This document shows, piece by piece, positions 1-4,990 of a stretch of 8,735 bases of DNA (the stretch's first letter is position 1; each line of letters starts with the position of its first letter). The stretch spans positions 1 through 8,735 of the forward strand of contig JAJRCM010000173.1 of assembly GCA_028678965.1 (NCBI GenBank). Reading direction: 5' to 3'. The position numbers were made by a program, and so were the translations under genes. The DNA is from Methanomicrobiales archaeon (GTDB taxonomy: Archaea > Halobacteriota > Methanomicrobia > Methanomicrobiales > JACTUA01). Under the pieces are notes generated by a model that saw only the letters and a list, made by a program, of their open reading frames with translations, was not told where the DNA came from and ran no database searches.

Positions 1-22
1 TGAAGGCAGAACGGAACTTCAT
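1..22 (-). CDS. Start of an unidentified gene downstream of tbp (partial)
   Basis: An ATG at 22-20 opens a frame reading MKFRSAF that runs off the window edge. It is preceded by GGTGAG (33-28) with a 5-base spacer, a good archaeal Shine-Dalgarno arrangement matching the other ribosome binding sites in this window. It lies about 30 bases after the tbp stop on the same strand, so it may be co-transcribed with tbp. Seven residues are too few to name a family. The call rests only on start-site context. Confidence 0.4.
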
Positions 23-52
23 TCGCACTCACCGGTTCTGGTAAGGCCAGTT

Positions 53-607
53 CTACATGATATTTGCAAGGCGCTTCTCCAGAACATCGAGACCTCGCTT
101 GATGTCCTCCAGAGTTTTTCCACCGGTCAAGATGATCTTTCCTGAACTAAAGAGGAGAGCAACGATTTTCGGATCACCGATTCGGTAGACGAGACCGGGG
201 AACTGTTCTGGTTCGTATTCAATGTTCTCAAGGTTAAGGGTAATCACCACCTTATTCAGGTTGATGTACCTCCCGATATCGTAAGAACAGACAATATTGG
301 TGATAGCTACCCTCGGTTCATCATATGTCGATACTCCTACCTCCTTGAGTGAACGGATGATGATAGCAAGCCCCTCGTTCAGATGATCCCGGTCTCGAAT
401 TCCGGTGAGGACGACCTTTCCCGATGAAAAAATCAGAGAGGCAATTTTTGGTTTTTCCAGGCGATATACCGCCCCGGGGAACCGCTTCGTATTCAGCTCA
501 CAGTTTTTTATTTTTCTGGACACGTCGGCAAGATCGATGGAGTCAGCAATAACCCCTGAAGCAACAATATTCTCGATCCTGAGTGATGCATACTTCTGGT
601 CGTCCAT
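53..607 (-). CDS. tbp: TATA-binding protein (archaeal TBP), two-repeat
   Basis: General transcription factor that binds and bends the TATA box and recruits TFB and RNA polymerase. The 184 residues hold the two TBP half-repeats, roughly residues 8-90 and 98-180. Each has the signature block: KRFPGAVYR then LIFSSGK in the first, EQFPGLVYR then LLFSSGK in the second. All four phenylalanines expected to intercalate into TATA DNA are present. The second repeat looks canonical (LENIEYEPEQFPG). The first is more divergent (NCELNTKRFPGA in place of the usual NAEYxPExFPGL). The protein ends RLANIM, without the acidic C-terminal tail of many archaeal TBPs. The start is fixed: a TGA lies two codons upstream of the ATG. 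The weak site GAGATGATC sits almost against the start. Methanogens can carry several TBPs, so this may be a paralogue rather than the housekeeping copy. Confidence 0.95.
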   Translation of the reverse strand: MDDQKYASLRIENIVASGVIADSIDLADVSRKIKNCELNTKRFPGAVYRLEKPKIASLIFSSGKVVLTGIRDRDHLNEGLAIIIRSLKEVGVSTYDEPRVAITNIVCSYDIGRYINLNKVVITLNLENIEYEPEQFPGLVYRIGDPKIVALLFSSGKIILTGGKTLEDIKRGLDVLEKRLANIM

Positions 608-665
608 TGATCATCTCTTATCCTTAAACGACCATAACAGTATCGATGACCTCCTTTATTTTACC

Positions 666-673
666 TATTTAAT
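666..673 (-). promoter_or_regulatory. Candidate TATA box of tbp
   Basis: On the minus strand this reads ATTAAATA. A start site about 26 bases downstream would fall near 643, giving a leader of roughly 36 bases. A second weaker AT-rich box (TTTTAAAG, about 697-704) could give a longer leader. The strong GGAGGT at 655-650 lies between the box and the inferred start site, so it is probably not in the mRNA if this box is used. Confidence 0.4.
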
Positions 674-775
674 GGCGTTTTTCGCTCGAATAACTCTTTA
701 AAATGTCTTTTTTGAAGTTTTTATAGACCTTTATCCCCTGCCTCGTGAGAAGATCTGCCTGGGTGAATCAATCTC

Positions 776-785
776 TTTATATAAT
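776..785 (+). promoter_or_regulatory. TATA box of the rubrerythrin-like gene
   Basis: TTTATATAAT is a near-ideal archaeal TATA box. The predicted start near 806 leaves a leader of about 18 bases. That leader includes the ribosome binding site GAGGTGA (811-817), 7 bases before the ATG at 825. Confidence 0.7.
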
Positions 786-824
786 GTTCCGATTCATATT
801 TTATCAGAAAGAGGTGAATGACCC

Positions 825-1280
825 ATGAATGCAGAGGATTACAAGAAAATCATCTCTCTAGCCATTAACCGGGAAGTAGAGGCCTACAGCTTCTACCGCG
901 GCATTGCGGACAAGGTAAAGGATGCCAACCTCAAGAAACTCTTCACGGAGCTCGCCGGGGAGGAGACCAAGCACCGAGAGTTCCTCCAGGGCGTACTCGC
1001 TAAACCCGCGAAAGACTTGAAGTTTGATATCTCAAAGGACTACAAAGTCGCTGATGCCCTGCCCACCCCACCCCTCAGCACCGCCCTCAAACCACTCGAT
1101 GGAATGGTAATCGCTATCAAGAAAGAGCTGGAGGCAATGCAGATGTACACCCAGCTCAGCAACCTAAGCACTGATGCGTCACAGAAGAAGCTCTTTTTAG
1201 AGCTTGCCTCAATGGAGCGGGGTCACAAAAGCCGGCTCGAGGATATTTACACCAACATGGCCTTCCCCGAGGTCTGGTAA
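825..1280 (+). CDS. Rubrerythrin-like ferritin-domain diiron protein
   Basis: Predicted four-helix-bundle diiron protein of the rubrerythrin/ferritin-like superfamily (COG1633 type). Such proteins act in peroxide and oxygen defence or iron handling in anaerobes. The 151 residues carry two matching half-bundles. Helix 1 has Glu17 in EVEAYSFY, and helix 2 has the ExxH pair Glu47/His50 in EETKH. Helix 3 has Glu101 in KKELEAMQMY, and helix 4 has Glu131/His134 in MERGH. All six expected iron ligands are therefore present. There is no C-terminal rubredoxin CxxC domain, so it is shorter than classical rubrerythrin and would need an external electron donor. The ATG has GAGGTGA 7 bases upstream and a strong TATA box. 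It is apparently monocistronic, ending in a T-run. The exact substrate cannot be read from the sequence. Confidence 0.88.
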   Translation: MNAEDYKKIISLAINREVEAYSFYRGIADKVKDANLKKLFTELAGEETKHREFLQGVLAKPAKDLKFDISKDYKVADALPTPPLSTALKPLDGMVIAIKKELEAMQMYTQLSNLSTDASQKKLFLELASMERGHKSRLEDIYTNMAFPEVW

Positions 1281-1294
1281 TTTTTTTTTATTTT
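1281..1294 (+). terminator. T-run terminator after the rubrerythrin-like gene
   Basis: Nine T's directly after the TAA, then A and four more T's. Archaeal RNA polymerase terminates at such runs without needing a hairpin, so the transcript should end here. Confidence 0.6.
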
Positions 1295-1550
1295 CTGTAT
1301 TCTTTTAAGGACGAATCCCTTTTCCTATAGCTGTACTGATGAGCAGAGCAATTCAGCTTTCATCCATGTCTGAATCCTACCTGACTACGACAACGTGGGG
1401 TTGATGTCATTGATACCTGAGCGAAGAAGGATCGCTCTCCACATGCCGTGAACTGGGGTAACCAGGAAGGGTGGGGAAGAAAAAAGTTCTTGGAGAACCC
1501 CAACCGGGGTATTGTTCCTACGAGATAATCCTCTTTTTTCTCACGAAGAA
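1295..1550. other. Gene-free stretch upstream of tRNA-Leu
   Basis: No convincing coding frame was found on either strand. It contains CTGG-GGTAA-CCAG near 1452-1465, then two adjacent short hairpins: GTTCT/AGAAC with a 3-base loop (1486-1498) and CCCC/GGGG with a 4-base loop (1498-1509). A T6 run follows at 1534-1539. Together these could mark a small RNA with a terminator, but no clear promoter was identified and the stems are short. Confidence 0.3.
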
Positions 1551-1554
1551 GTAC

Positions 1555-1562
1555 CTTTATTT
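1555..1562 (+). promoter_or_regulatory. Candidate TATA box of tRNA-Leu
   Basis: CTTTATTT is centred about 26 bases before the purines at 1583-1585. This places transcription start 4-6 bases before the mature tRNA 5' end, as is normal for archaeal tRNA genes. Confidence 0.5.
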
Positions 1563-1588
1563 CATCCGTGGTACCATTTTATAGGTGC

Positions 1589-1673
1589 GCGAGGGTCGCC
1601 GAGCCAGGTCAAAGGCGATAGGTTCAGGGCCTATTCCCGTAGGGGTTCGTGAGTTCGAATCTCACCCCTCGCA
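1589..1673 (+). tRNA. tRNA-Leu, anticodon CAG
   Basis: A complete cloverleaf folds by eye. The acceptor stem is GCGAGGG (1589-1595) with CCCTCGC (1666-1672), and A1673 is the discriminator. The D arm is GCC/GGC with the conserved GG in its loop. The anticodon stem is ATAGG/CCTAT with loop TTCAGGG, so the anticodon is CAG at 1625-1627 and reads CUG leucine codons. A long variable arm (CCC-GTA-GGG) marks a class II tRNA, as expected for leucine. The T arm is GTGAG-TTCGAAT-CTCAC. No intron is present. CCA is not encoded, and T's follow at once, so the tail must be added enzymatically. Confidence 0.97.
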
Positions 1674-1680
1674 TTTTTTT
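1674..1680 (+). terminator. T7 terminator of tRNA-Leu
   Basis: Seven T's immediately after the discriminator base, the usual archaeal termination signal for a tRNA gene. Confidence 0.65.
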
Positions 1681-1701
1681 GTTGCGTCGGTCCCGCTTTC
1701 C

Positions 1702-1707
1702 AAAAAA
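1702..1707 (-). terminator. T6 run after the AI-2E-family gene
   Basis: On the minus strand this is TTTTTT, 11-16 bases past the TGA of the membrane protein gene. It faces the tRNA terminator, so the two convergent units each have their own T-run. Confidence 0.45.
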
Positions 1708-1717
1708 TGGAGGAATA

Positions 1718-2743
1718 TCAGGAGGATTCGTTGCTGATCGCCGCTGCATTCGTCTGGTCGGCATATAGTTTAAAGCCAATCACCGCGAGTGCGACGAGCA
1801 CCGGCCCGAGAATGAAACCCACAAACCCCATGAAGGGGACACCGGCGAAAATGCCTATAATCATAAACACGGGATGTACGGCAACCCGTCTCCTCATCAT
1901 CACGGGCCGGTAATAGAAATCAATCCAACCGCTCAGGAGAGGATATCCGATGAACATGACGATGAGTACCCCTTTGATGTCCCCAAGGGCCAGCAGGTAA
2001 AGCATGAAAAAGAGCAAAACCAGCTGGGCACCGATGAGGGGTATCAGCATGGCAAATCCGATCATGGTCGCAAACAGGAGCTCGTGCCCGAGGCCTAACA
2101 TGTAAAAGAACGGAACGGCGAGGATAAACGCAATCAGGGCCGCTGATACCTGGATGATAATGAGGGAATAGATCGTATTTTCGGTGATCTCCGACATCTT
2201 ATCAACGGCAGCTGACAGTTTCGGGGAGAGGTTCAGTGTTAACGCCGTCCAGATCTGTTCGCCGTAATAGATCAGCATCGAGAGCATGAGGAAGAGAATG
2301 ATGATCTGGAGAAGGAAGAGCATCGGGTTCTGGGTCGTCGCGAGGAGGGTTTGCAGCAGCATCTGGACGAGCGTCTGGGGCATATGGGACAGTTGGTCTG
2401 CTGTGAACGTGGGTAGGAATGCGGCAAATCTGGTATTTTGCAGGCCCTTGACCATCGTGGTAACCATGGTCCCGATAAACTCGAGGTTGGCATAGAGCAC
2501 GCTCGCTGCCAACGAACTGACGGCCAAGATCGCAAGGAGCACCCCGAGGGTGAGTAACGTGGCAGATACTGATGGCTTCACTCTTTGTGAAAACCGTTTG
2601 TGGAACGGCATGAGGGCAACAGCAAGAGCGATCGCCCACACAAACACAGTCATGAGCGGCCAGAATGCGATGATGGCGATAATGAAAACCGTACCGATGA
2701 GGAGCAACAGTTTCTGATCTTCACCGATCATCGAAATCCCCAT
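1718..2743 (-). CDS. AI-2E / PerM-family membrane transporter
   Basis: Polytopic membrane protein of the AI-2E transporter (PerM, formerly UPF0118) family. Characterised members export small molecules or act as ion antiporters, but the substrate here is unknown. The 341 residues show about eight hydrophobic segments: a pair at 12-47, then 62-84, 142-160, 192-215, a pair within 221-255, 257-274, and the C-terminal block 289-327. A soluble loop lies around 88-140, as usual in the family. The family hallmark is near the end: DFYYRP (275-280), an HP pair (290-291), then GVPFMGFVGFILGP. The start is uncertain. ATG 2743 fits a leaderless transcript from the AT-rich box 2776-2766. Alternatives are TTG 2752 and ATG 2731, and none has a good Shine-Dalgarno site. 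It diverges from the microprotein operon. Confidence 0.85.
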   Translation of the reverse strand: MGISMIGEDQKLLLLIGTVFIIAIIAFWPLMTVFVWAIALAVALMPFHKRFSQRVKPSVSATLLTLGVLLAILAVSSLAASVLYANLEFIGTMVTTMVKGLQNTRFAAFLPTFTADQLSHMPQTLVQMLLQTLLATTQNPMLFLLQIIILFLMLSMLIYYGEQIWTALTLNLSPKLSAAVDKMSEITENTIYSLIIIQVSAALIAFILAVPFFYMLGLGHELLFATMIGFAMLIPLIGAQLVLLFFMLYLLALGDIKGVLIVMFIGYPLLSGWIDFYYRPVMMRRRVAVHPVFMIIGIFAGVPFMGFVGFILGPVLVALAVIGFKLYADQTNAAAISNESS

Positions 2744-2765
2744 ACGGGTCAATTAAAGCTGGGAG

Positions 2766-2776
2766 ATAATAAAAAA
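2766..2776 (-). promoter_or_regulatory. Candidate TATA box of the AI-2E-family gene
   Basis: The minus strand reads TTTTTTATTAT, centred about 27 bases before the ATG at 2743. This spacing predicts a leaderless mRNA and agrees with the lack of a ribosome binding site. Confidence 0.45.
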
Positions 2777-2789
2777 CCTCTGTGATATG

Positions 2790-2854
2790 ATGGCGATTTT
2801 ATGGAGAGAACTGGCGGGCGGATACTGCGTCCCATTCCTTTGATGTATCGCCAT
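2790..2854. repeat. 8-bp inverted repeat between divergent genes
   Basis: ATGGCGAT (2790-2797) is repeated inverted as ATCGCCAT (2847-2854), separated by 49 bases. The right arm overlaps a second hairpin, CCATG (2851-2855) with CATGG (2864-2868) around a T-rich loop. The pair sits between the promoters of the AI-2E gene and the microprotein operon, where an operator could act on both. Chance occurrence cannot be excluded. Confidence 0.3.
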
Positions 2855-2904
2855 GTATTTTTTCATGGATTCCTATGCTTGAAAAATCATCGTATATAGG
2901 AAAT

Positions 2905-2913
2905 CTATAAATA
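2905..2913 (+). promoter_or_regulatory. TATA box and BRE of the microprotein operon
   Basis: CTATAAATA is preceded by the purine-rich BRE-like GGAAAT (2899-2904). Predicted start is near 2934-2936, so the transcript may begin at or just before the ATG at 2935. The left half of the box is one arm of a small dyad, TATAG-5 bases-CTATA (2895-2909). A repressor bound there would block TBP. Confidence 0.6.
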
Positions 2914-2934
2914 ATCCTCCGGGGGATGTTCCGT

Positions 2935-3135
2935 ATGGCATCCAAGGACGATCTACGAGTCAAGGCGCATAAGGCTGTTGACGACGTCCGTGTGGCTGCT
3001 CACGGAGCAGTCGATGATGCGAAGGTTGCGGTTAAGAACGTGATCGATGATGTAAAGATCGAAGCTCATCAAGCCAGTTCGGATGCGAAGATCAAAGCGC
3101 ACCAGGCGAGAGCAGAAGCGAAGAAGAAGAGGTGA
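2935..3135 (+). CDS. Small LEA-like protein of 11-residue repeats
   Basis: No named family was recognised. The 66 residues consist of MASK, five consecutive 11-residue units (residues 5-15, 16-26, 27-37, 38-48, 49-59) and a basic tail AEAKKKR. The consensus is roughly D-D-(V/A/L)-(K/R)-(V/I)-x-(A/V)-(H/K)-x-(A/V)-(V/I). There is no cysteine, proline, tryptophan or tyrosine. Hendecad repeats rich in Ala, Lys, Asp and Val predict one long amphipathic helix, as in group 3 LEA proteins and apolipoprotein-like membrane-surface helices. A stress or membrane-association role is inference. ATG 2935 is preferred over in-frame ATG 2926 because GGGGGATG (2921-2928) lies 6 bases before it and the TATA spacing points there. 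The stop codon lies inside the next gene's ribosome binding site, implying coupled expression. Confidence 0.75.
   Translation: MASKDDLRVKAHKAVDDVRVAAHGAVDDAKVAVKNVIDDVKIEAHQASSDAKIKAHQARAEAKKKR
2947..3132 (+). repeat. Tandem 33-bp coding repeats
   Basis: Five in-frame 33-base units at 2947-2979, 2980-3012, 3013-3045, 3046-3078 and 3079-3111, plus a partial unit to 3132. The pattern is clear in protein (GATGAT or GACGAC encoding DD at most unit starts) but the DNA units have diverged. This points to old duplications held by selection on the helix pattern. Confidence 0.75.
3129..3135 (+). promoter_or_regulatory. Shine-Dalgarno site overlapping the upstream stop codon
   Basis: GAGGTGA contains the TGA stop (3133-3135) of the repeat protein and lies 4 bases before the ATG at 3140. 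A ribosome ending the first gene sits on the start signal of the second, the usual layout for translational coupling. Confidence 0.7.
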
Positions 3136-3139
3136 AAAG

Positions 3140-3280
3140 ATGGCATTATCTGTAAATTGGGGTGCTATGGGATTAGGCGCCGTAATAGCATTTCTGATCG
3201 GTTGGTTTATCTTCGGTTTATTGGGTGCGGTGATATTAGCTATCATTGTGATGATATTGTTGGGGATCATCAAAATTTAG
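3140..3280 (+). CDS. 46-residue hydrophobic membrane microprotein
   Basis: No family was recognised with confidence. After a short polar start (MALSVNW) the whole chain is hydrophobic. It could form one long or two short membrane helices, about residues 9-26 and 29-44, with a turn near Gly26-Leu-Leu-Gly29. Glycines recur at 8, 11, 13, 21, 26, 29 and 42, suggesting close helix packing. The only charge is Lys45 in the end IIKI. The layout resembles small stress-induced bacterial membrane proteins, but that is only resemblance. An in-frame upstream ATG at 3083 would add an arginine-rich stretch overlapping the preceding gene. It is rejected because GAGGTGA lies 4 bases before ATG 3140. It is the second gene of a two-gene operon, and a membrane partner for the soluble repeat protein is a reasonable guess. 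Confidence 0.72.
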   Translation: MALSVNWGAMGLGAVIAFLIGWFIFGLLGAVILAIIVMILLGIIKI

Positions 3281-3465
3281 AGGGTAAGGTCTCATTCCTG
3301 CCCCTAACTCTTCTCCAGCAGCTGGATGACTCTCTGGATTATTAACCCCTTCTTGCTCCCTCTCTTCCGTCCCTATGAGCCACAGCTGGGACACTTCACC
3401 CGAGGCGTCCTGGAGATTCCATGGCATTGAACCCCGTAGTTCGTGCATCAAACCCCTACTATTGC
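3281..3465. other. Intergenic stretch with a cryptic minus-strand frame
   Basis: No intact gene. The plus strand is pyrimidine-rich near 3296-3372 and has TCCAG-CAG-CTGGA (3314-3326), a weak hairpin. On the minus strand one frame from about 3447 reads CTNYGVQCHGISRTP, then RVKCPSCGS, an in-frame TAG (3375-3373), then GRKRGSKKG and LIIQRVIQLLEKS before a TAG near 3320. It looks protein-like (a CPSCG zinc knuckle, a basic patch, an amphipathic helix). It has no good start, and a TGA precedes it. A decayed gene tail is possible, and chance cannot be excluded. Confidence 0.3.
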
Positions 3466-3470
3466 TACAA

Positions 3471-3479
3471 TATTTATAC
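3471..3479 (+). promoter_or_regulatory. TATA box of the DUF4382 lipoprotein gene
   Basis: TATTTATAC predicts transcription start near 3502, a leader of about 19 bases holding only the ribosome binding site GAGGTGA (3506-3512). Confidence 0.6.
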
Positions 3480-3520
3480 AGGGAATGATATTGTTCTAGT
3501 AAAATGAGGTGACTTCATCG

Positions 3521-4102
3521 ATGAAATCCACATATCTCGCACTGGTTATTGTACTTCTCTCATCCGTCATCATCTCGGCATGCATCACCGCTCCAGTCGG
3601 ACAATCAACCCTCATCATCGCGGTCAAGGATGCTCCGAAGACTACTGACATTGGCACCATCACCTATCTTGGCTTGAACATCAGCGAAGTGAGTGTCCAC
3701 CAAGCATCGGCAAATCAGACTATCAACGATACTGACGAGGAGATGACCACAGAAGAATCGAATGATACGAGCACTGGTGGTTGGACTGTGGTTGTCAACC
3801 AGACCCAGACGGTTAACCTGATGAATCTCACCAACGTGAGCCAGGTACTGGGTCAGAAAACGATGGATGCGGGCAGGTACACCCAGATACGGTTGAAGAT
3901 CGATTCGGGGACCATCACGGTCAACGGCACTGATTACAATCTTACCGTTCCCAGCGGGGTGCTCAAGCTGAACAGAGGATTTGTCCTTGAACCCGATAAA
4001 ACCTTGAGACTCACGCTTGACTTCAATGTCGAGAGATCAATCATCAGGACCGGAACGAACCAGTACAAGCTGGAACCGGTGATCGCAGTGCTATCTGAAT
4101 AA
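3521..4102 (+). CDS. DUF4382-type surface lipoprotein
   Basis: Predicted exported lipoprotein of 193 residues. Residues 1-20 form a lipoprotein signal peptide with a hydrophobic core (LALVIVLLSSVII) and lipobox ISAC, placing the lipidated Cys at 21. The rest matches the DUF4382 pattern: a strand ending VKDAP (35-39), TYLGLNISEVSVH (48-60), a tryptophan strand GWTVVV (87-92), VNLMNL (98-103), AGRYTQIRLKI (117-127), PSGVLKL (144-150), LTLDFNVERSI (164-174) and YKLEPVIAV (182-190). The family is a beta-rich extracellular domain of unknown function. An acidic, Thr/Ser/Asn-rich insert (62-86) interrupts it. Nine NxS/T sequons suggest N-glycosylation at the cell surface. ATG 3521 is chosen over GTG 3509 because GAGGTGA overlaps the GTG and lies 8 bases before the ATG. 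It appears monocistronic. Confidence 0.82.
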   Translation: MKSTYLALVIVLLSSVIISACITAPVGQSTLIIAVKDAPKTTDIGTITYLGLNISEVSVHQASANQTINDTDEEMTTEESNDTSTGGWTVVVNQTQTVNLMNLTNVSQVLGQKTMDAGRYTQIRLKIDSGTITVNGTDYNLTVPSGVLKLNRGFVLEPDKTLRLTLDFNVERSIIRTGTNQYKLEPVIAVLSE

Positions 4103-4120
4103 GTGAATGGTACAACACCC

Positions 4121-4136
4121 TTTTTTCCATTTTTTT
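4121..4136 (+). terminator. Double T-run terminator after the lipoprotein gene
   Basis: T6 (4121-4126) and T7 (4130-4136) lie 18-34 bases past the stop. They face the convergent trp operon. No comparable T-run was seen on the minus strand after trpA, so where the trp transcript ends is not clear. Confidence 0.5.
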
Positions 4137-4183
4137 ACCACATCCCCAATCTCTCCCTCGCATGCTTGTTAATCGTGAAGAGC

Positions 4184-4990
4184 TTATTCCTGCTTGTATT
4201 CACCGCTCGCTTGTTTCATTCGTTTGATATATGATGCAATCTCAGAGCATGCCGTATTCCAGTCATGAAGGTGCTTCTCAATAATGTCCACGAGAGCACT
4301 GCCAACAATGATGGCATCAGCTCCTCCTCGTATGAGCTGAGACACTTGATCCGGTGTGGATATGCCAAATCCCACAGCAAGGGGCAGATGTGTCCTCCCC
4401 TTCACTCGCTCGATGAGATGAAGGGCATCGGCGGACAGCTTTTTTCTGACACCGGTGACCCCCAACGTGGACACAAGATAGAGAAATCCTCCAGCCTTTG
4501 ATAGAATTAGTTCCAGCCGTTTCGCTGAAGTAGTTGGGGTAACAAGGAAGATCTGATGGATACTCACGTCGTAGGCAAGCCGACTTGCTTCTTCTGACTC
4601 TTCCACGGGCATATCAACAATAAGGATGGCATCAAGACCTGCGGAGGAAGCTTCATGGTAAAAACGATCCATCCCCCTTTTATAAACGATATTAAAGTAG
4701 GTCAGAAGAACAATGGGAATCTCTGAATATTCGCGAATCTCACGGATAATATCAAAAAGGAGATCGGTATTCATCCCCCCCTGGAGGGCCCGCTCATCTG
4801 CCCTCTGGATCGTGGGTCCATCGGCAACCGGGTCAGAGAATGGCATGCCAAGCTCAAGAATATCAGCGCCAGCATCAATAACCGCCTTCGCTATCTGAAC
4901 ACACTTCGCACGGTCGGGATCCCCGGCTACGATAAACGCGATGAATGCGGGAGCAGAACGTCCTGCCAGCATAGTTTCGAGTCTATTCAC
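4184..4990 (-). CDS. trpA: Tryptophan synthase alpha chain
   Basis: Cleaves indole-3-glycerol phosphate to indole and glyceraldehyde 3-phosphate; indole is channelled to the beta subunit. The 268 residues match the usual TIM-barrel length. The catalytic Glu46 lies in [11 protein letters not shown] and Asp57 in VADGPT, the equivalents of Glu49 and Asp60 in the Salmonella enzyme. Tyr171 and the flexible STLGVTG loop (174-180) follow, then GFGIS (207-211) and the phosphate-binding GSALV (230-234). The start codon is GTG at 4990, overlapping the trpB stop as GTGA, with AAGGGATGG upstream as ribosome binding site. Last gene of the operon. Confidence 0.97.
   Translation of the reverse strand: MNRLETMLAGRSAPAFIAFIVAGDPDRAKCVQIAKAVIDAGADILELGMPFSDPVADGPTIQRADERALQGGMNTDLLFDIIREIREYSEIPIVLLTYFNIVYKRGMDRFYHEASSAGLDAILIVDMPVEESEEASRLAYDVSIHQIFLVTPTTSAKRLELILSKAGGFLYLVSTLGVTGVRKKLSADALHLIERVKGRTHLPLAVGFGISTPDQVSQLIRGGADAIIVGSALVDIIEKHLHDWNTACSEIASYIKRMKQASGEYKQE

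Noticed and set aside
1336..1420. Possible C/D box guide RNA (CTGATGA near 1336, CTGA at 1370, 1381 and 1417, TGATGT near 1402)
   Set aside because: Box spacings (27 bases from C to the first CTGA, about 17 between the inner boxes) do not fit the compact archaeal pattern of about 12-base guides, and no terminal stem is seen.
1339..1450. Two tiny plus-strand frames (21 and 15 residues) joined by a TGATG overlap
   Set aside because: The first has no ribosome binding site or promoter, and neither product resembles a protein. Chance stop/start overlap is likely.
1655..1673. tRNA-Leu 3' end as an integration (att) site
   Set aside because: No second copy of the tRNA 3' sequence and no integrase gene is present in the window.
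2202..2639. 145-residue open frame inside the AI-2E-family gene, same strand, different frame
   Set aside because: Pro/Arg/His-rich shadow translation of a hydrophobic gene, with no start signal or family resemblance.
2787..2843. 18-residue plus-strand frame starting MMAILWRELAGG
   Set aside because: No Shine-Dalgarno site, no suitably placed TATA box, and it overlaps the inverted repeat in the divergent promoter region.
3083..3280. Long form of the membrane microprotein with an arginine-rich N-terminus
   Set aside because: It would overlap the repeat protein out of frame. The GAGGTGA at 3129-3135 points to ATG 3140.
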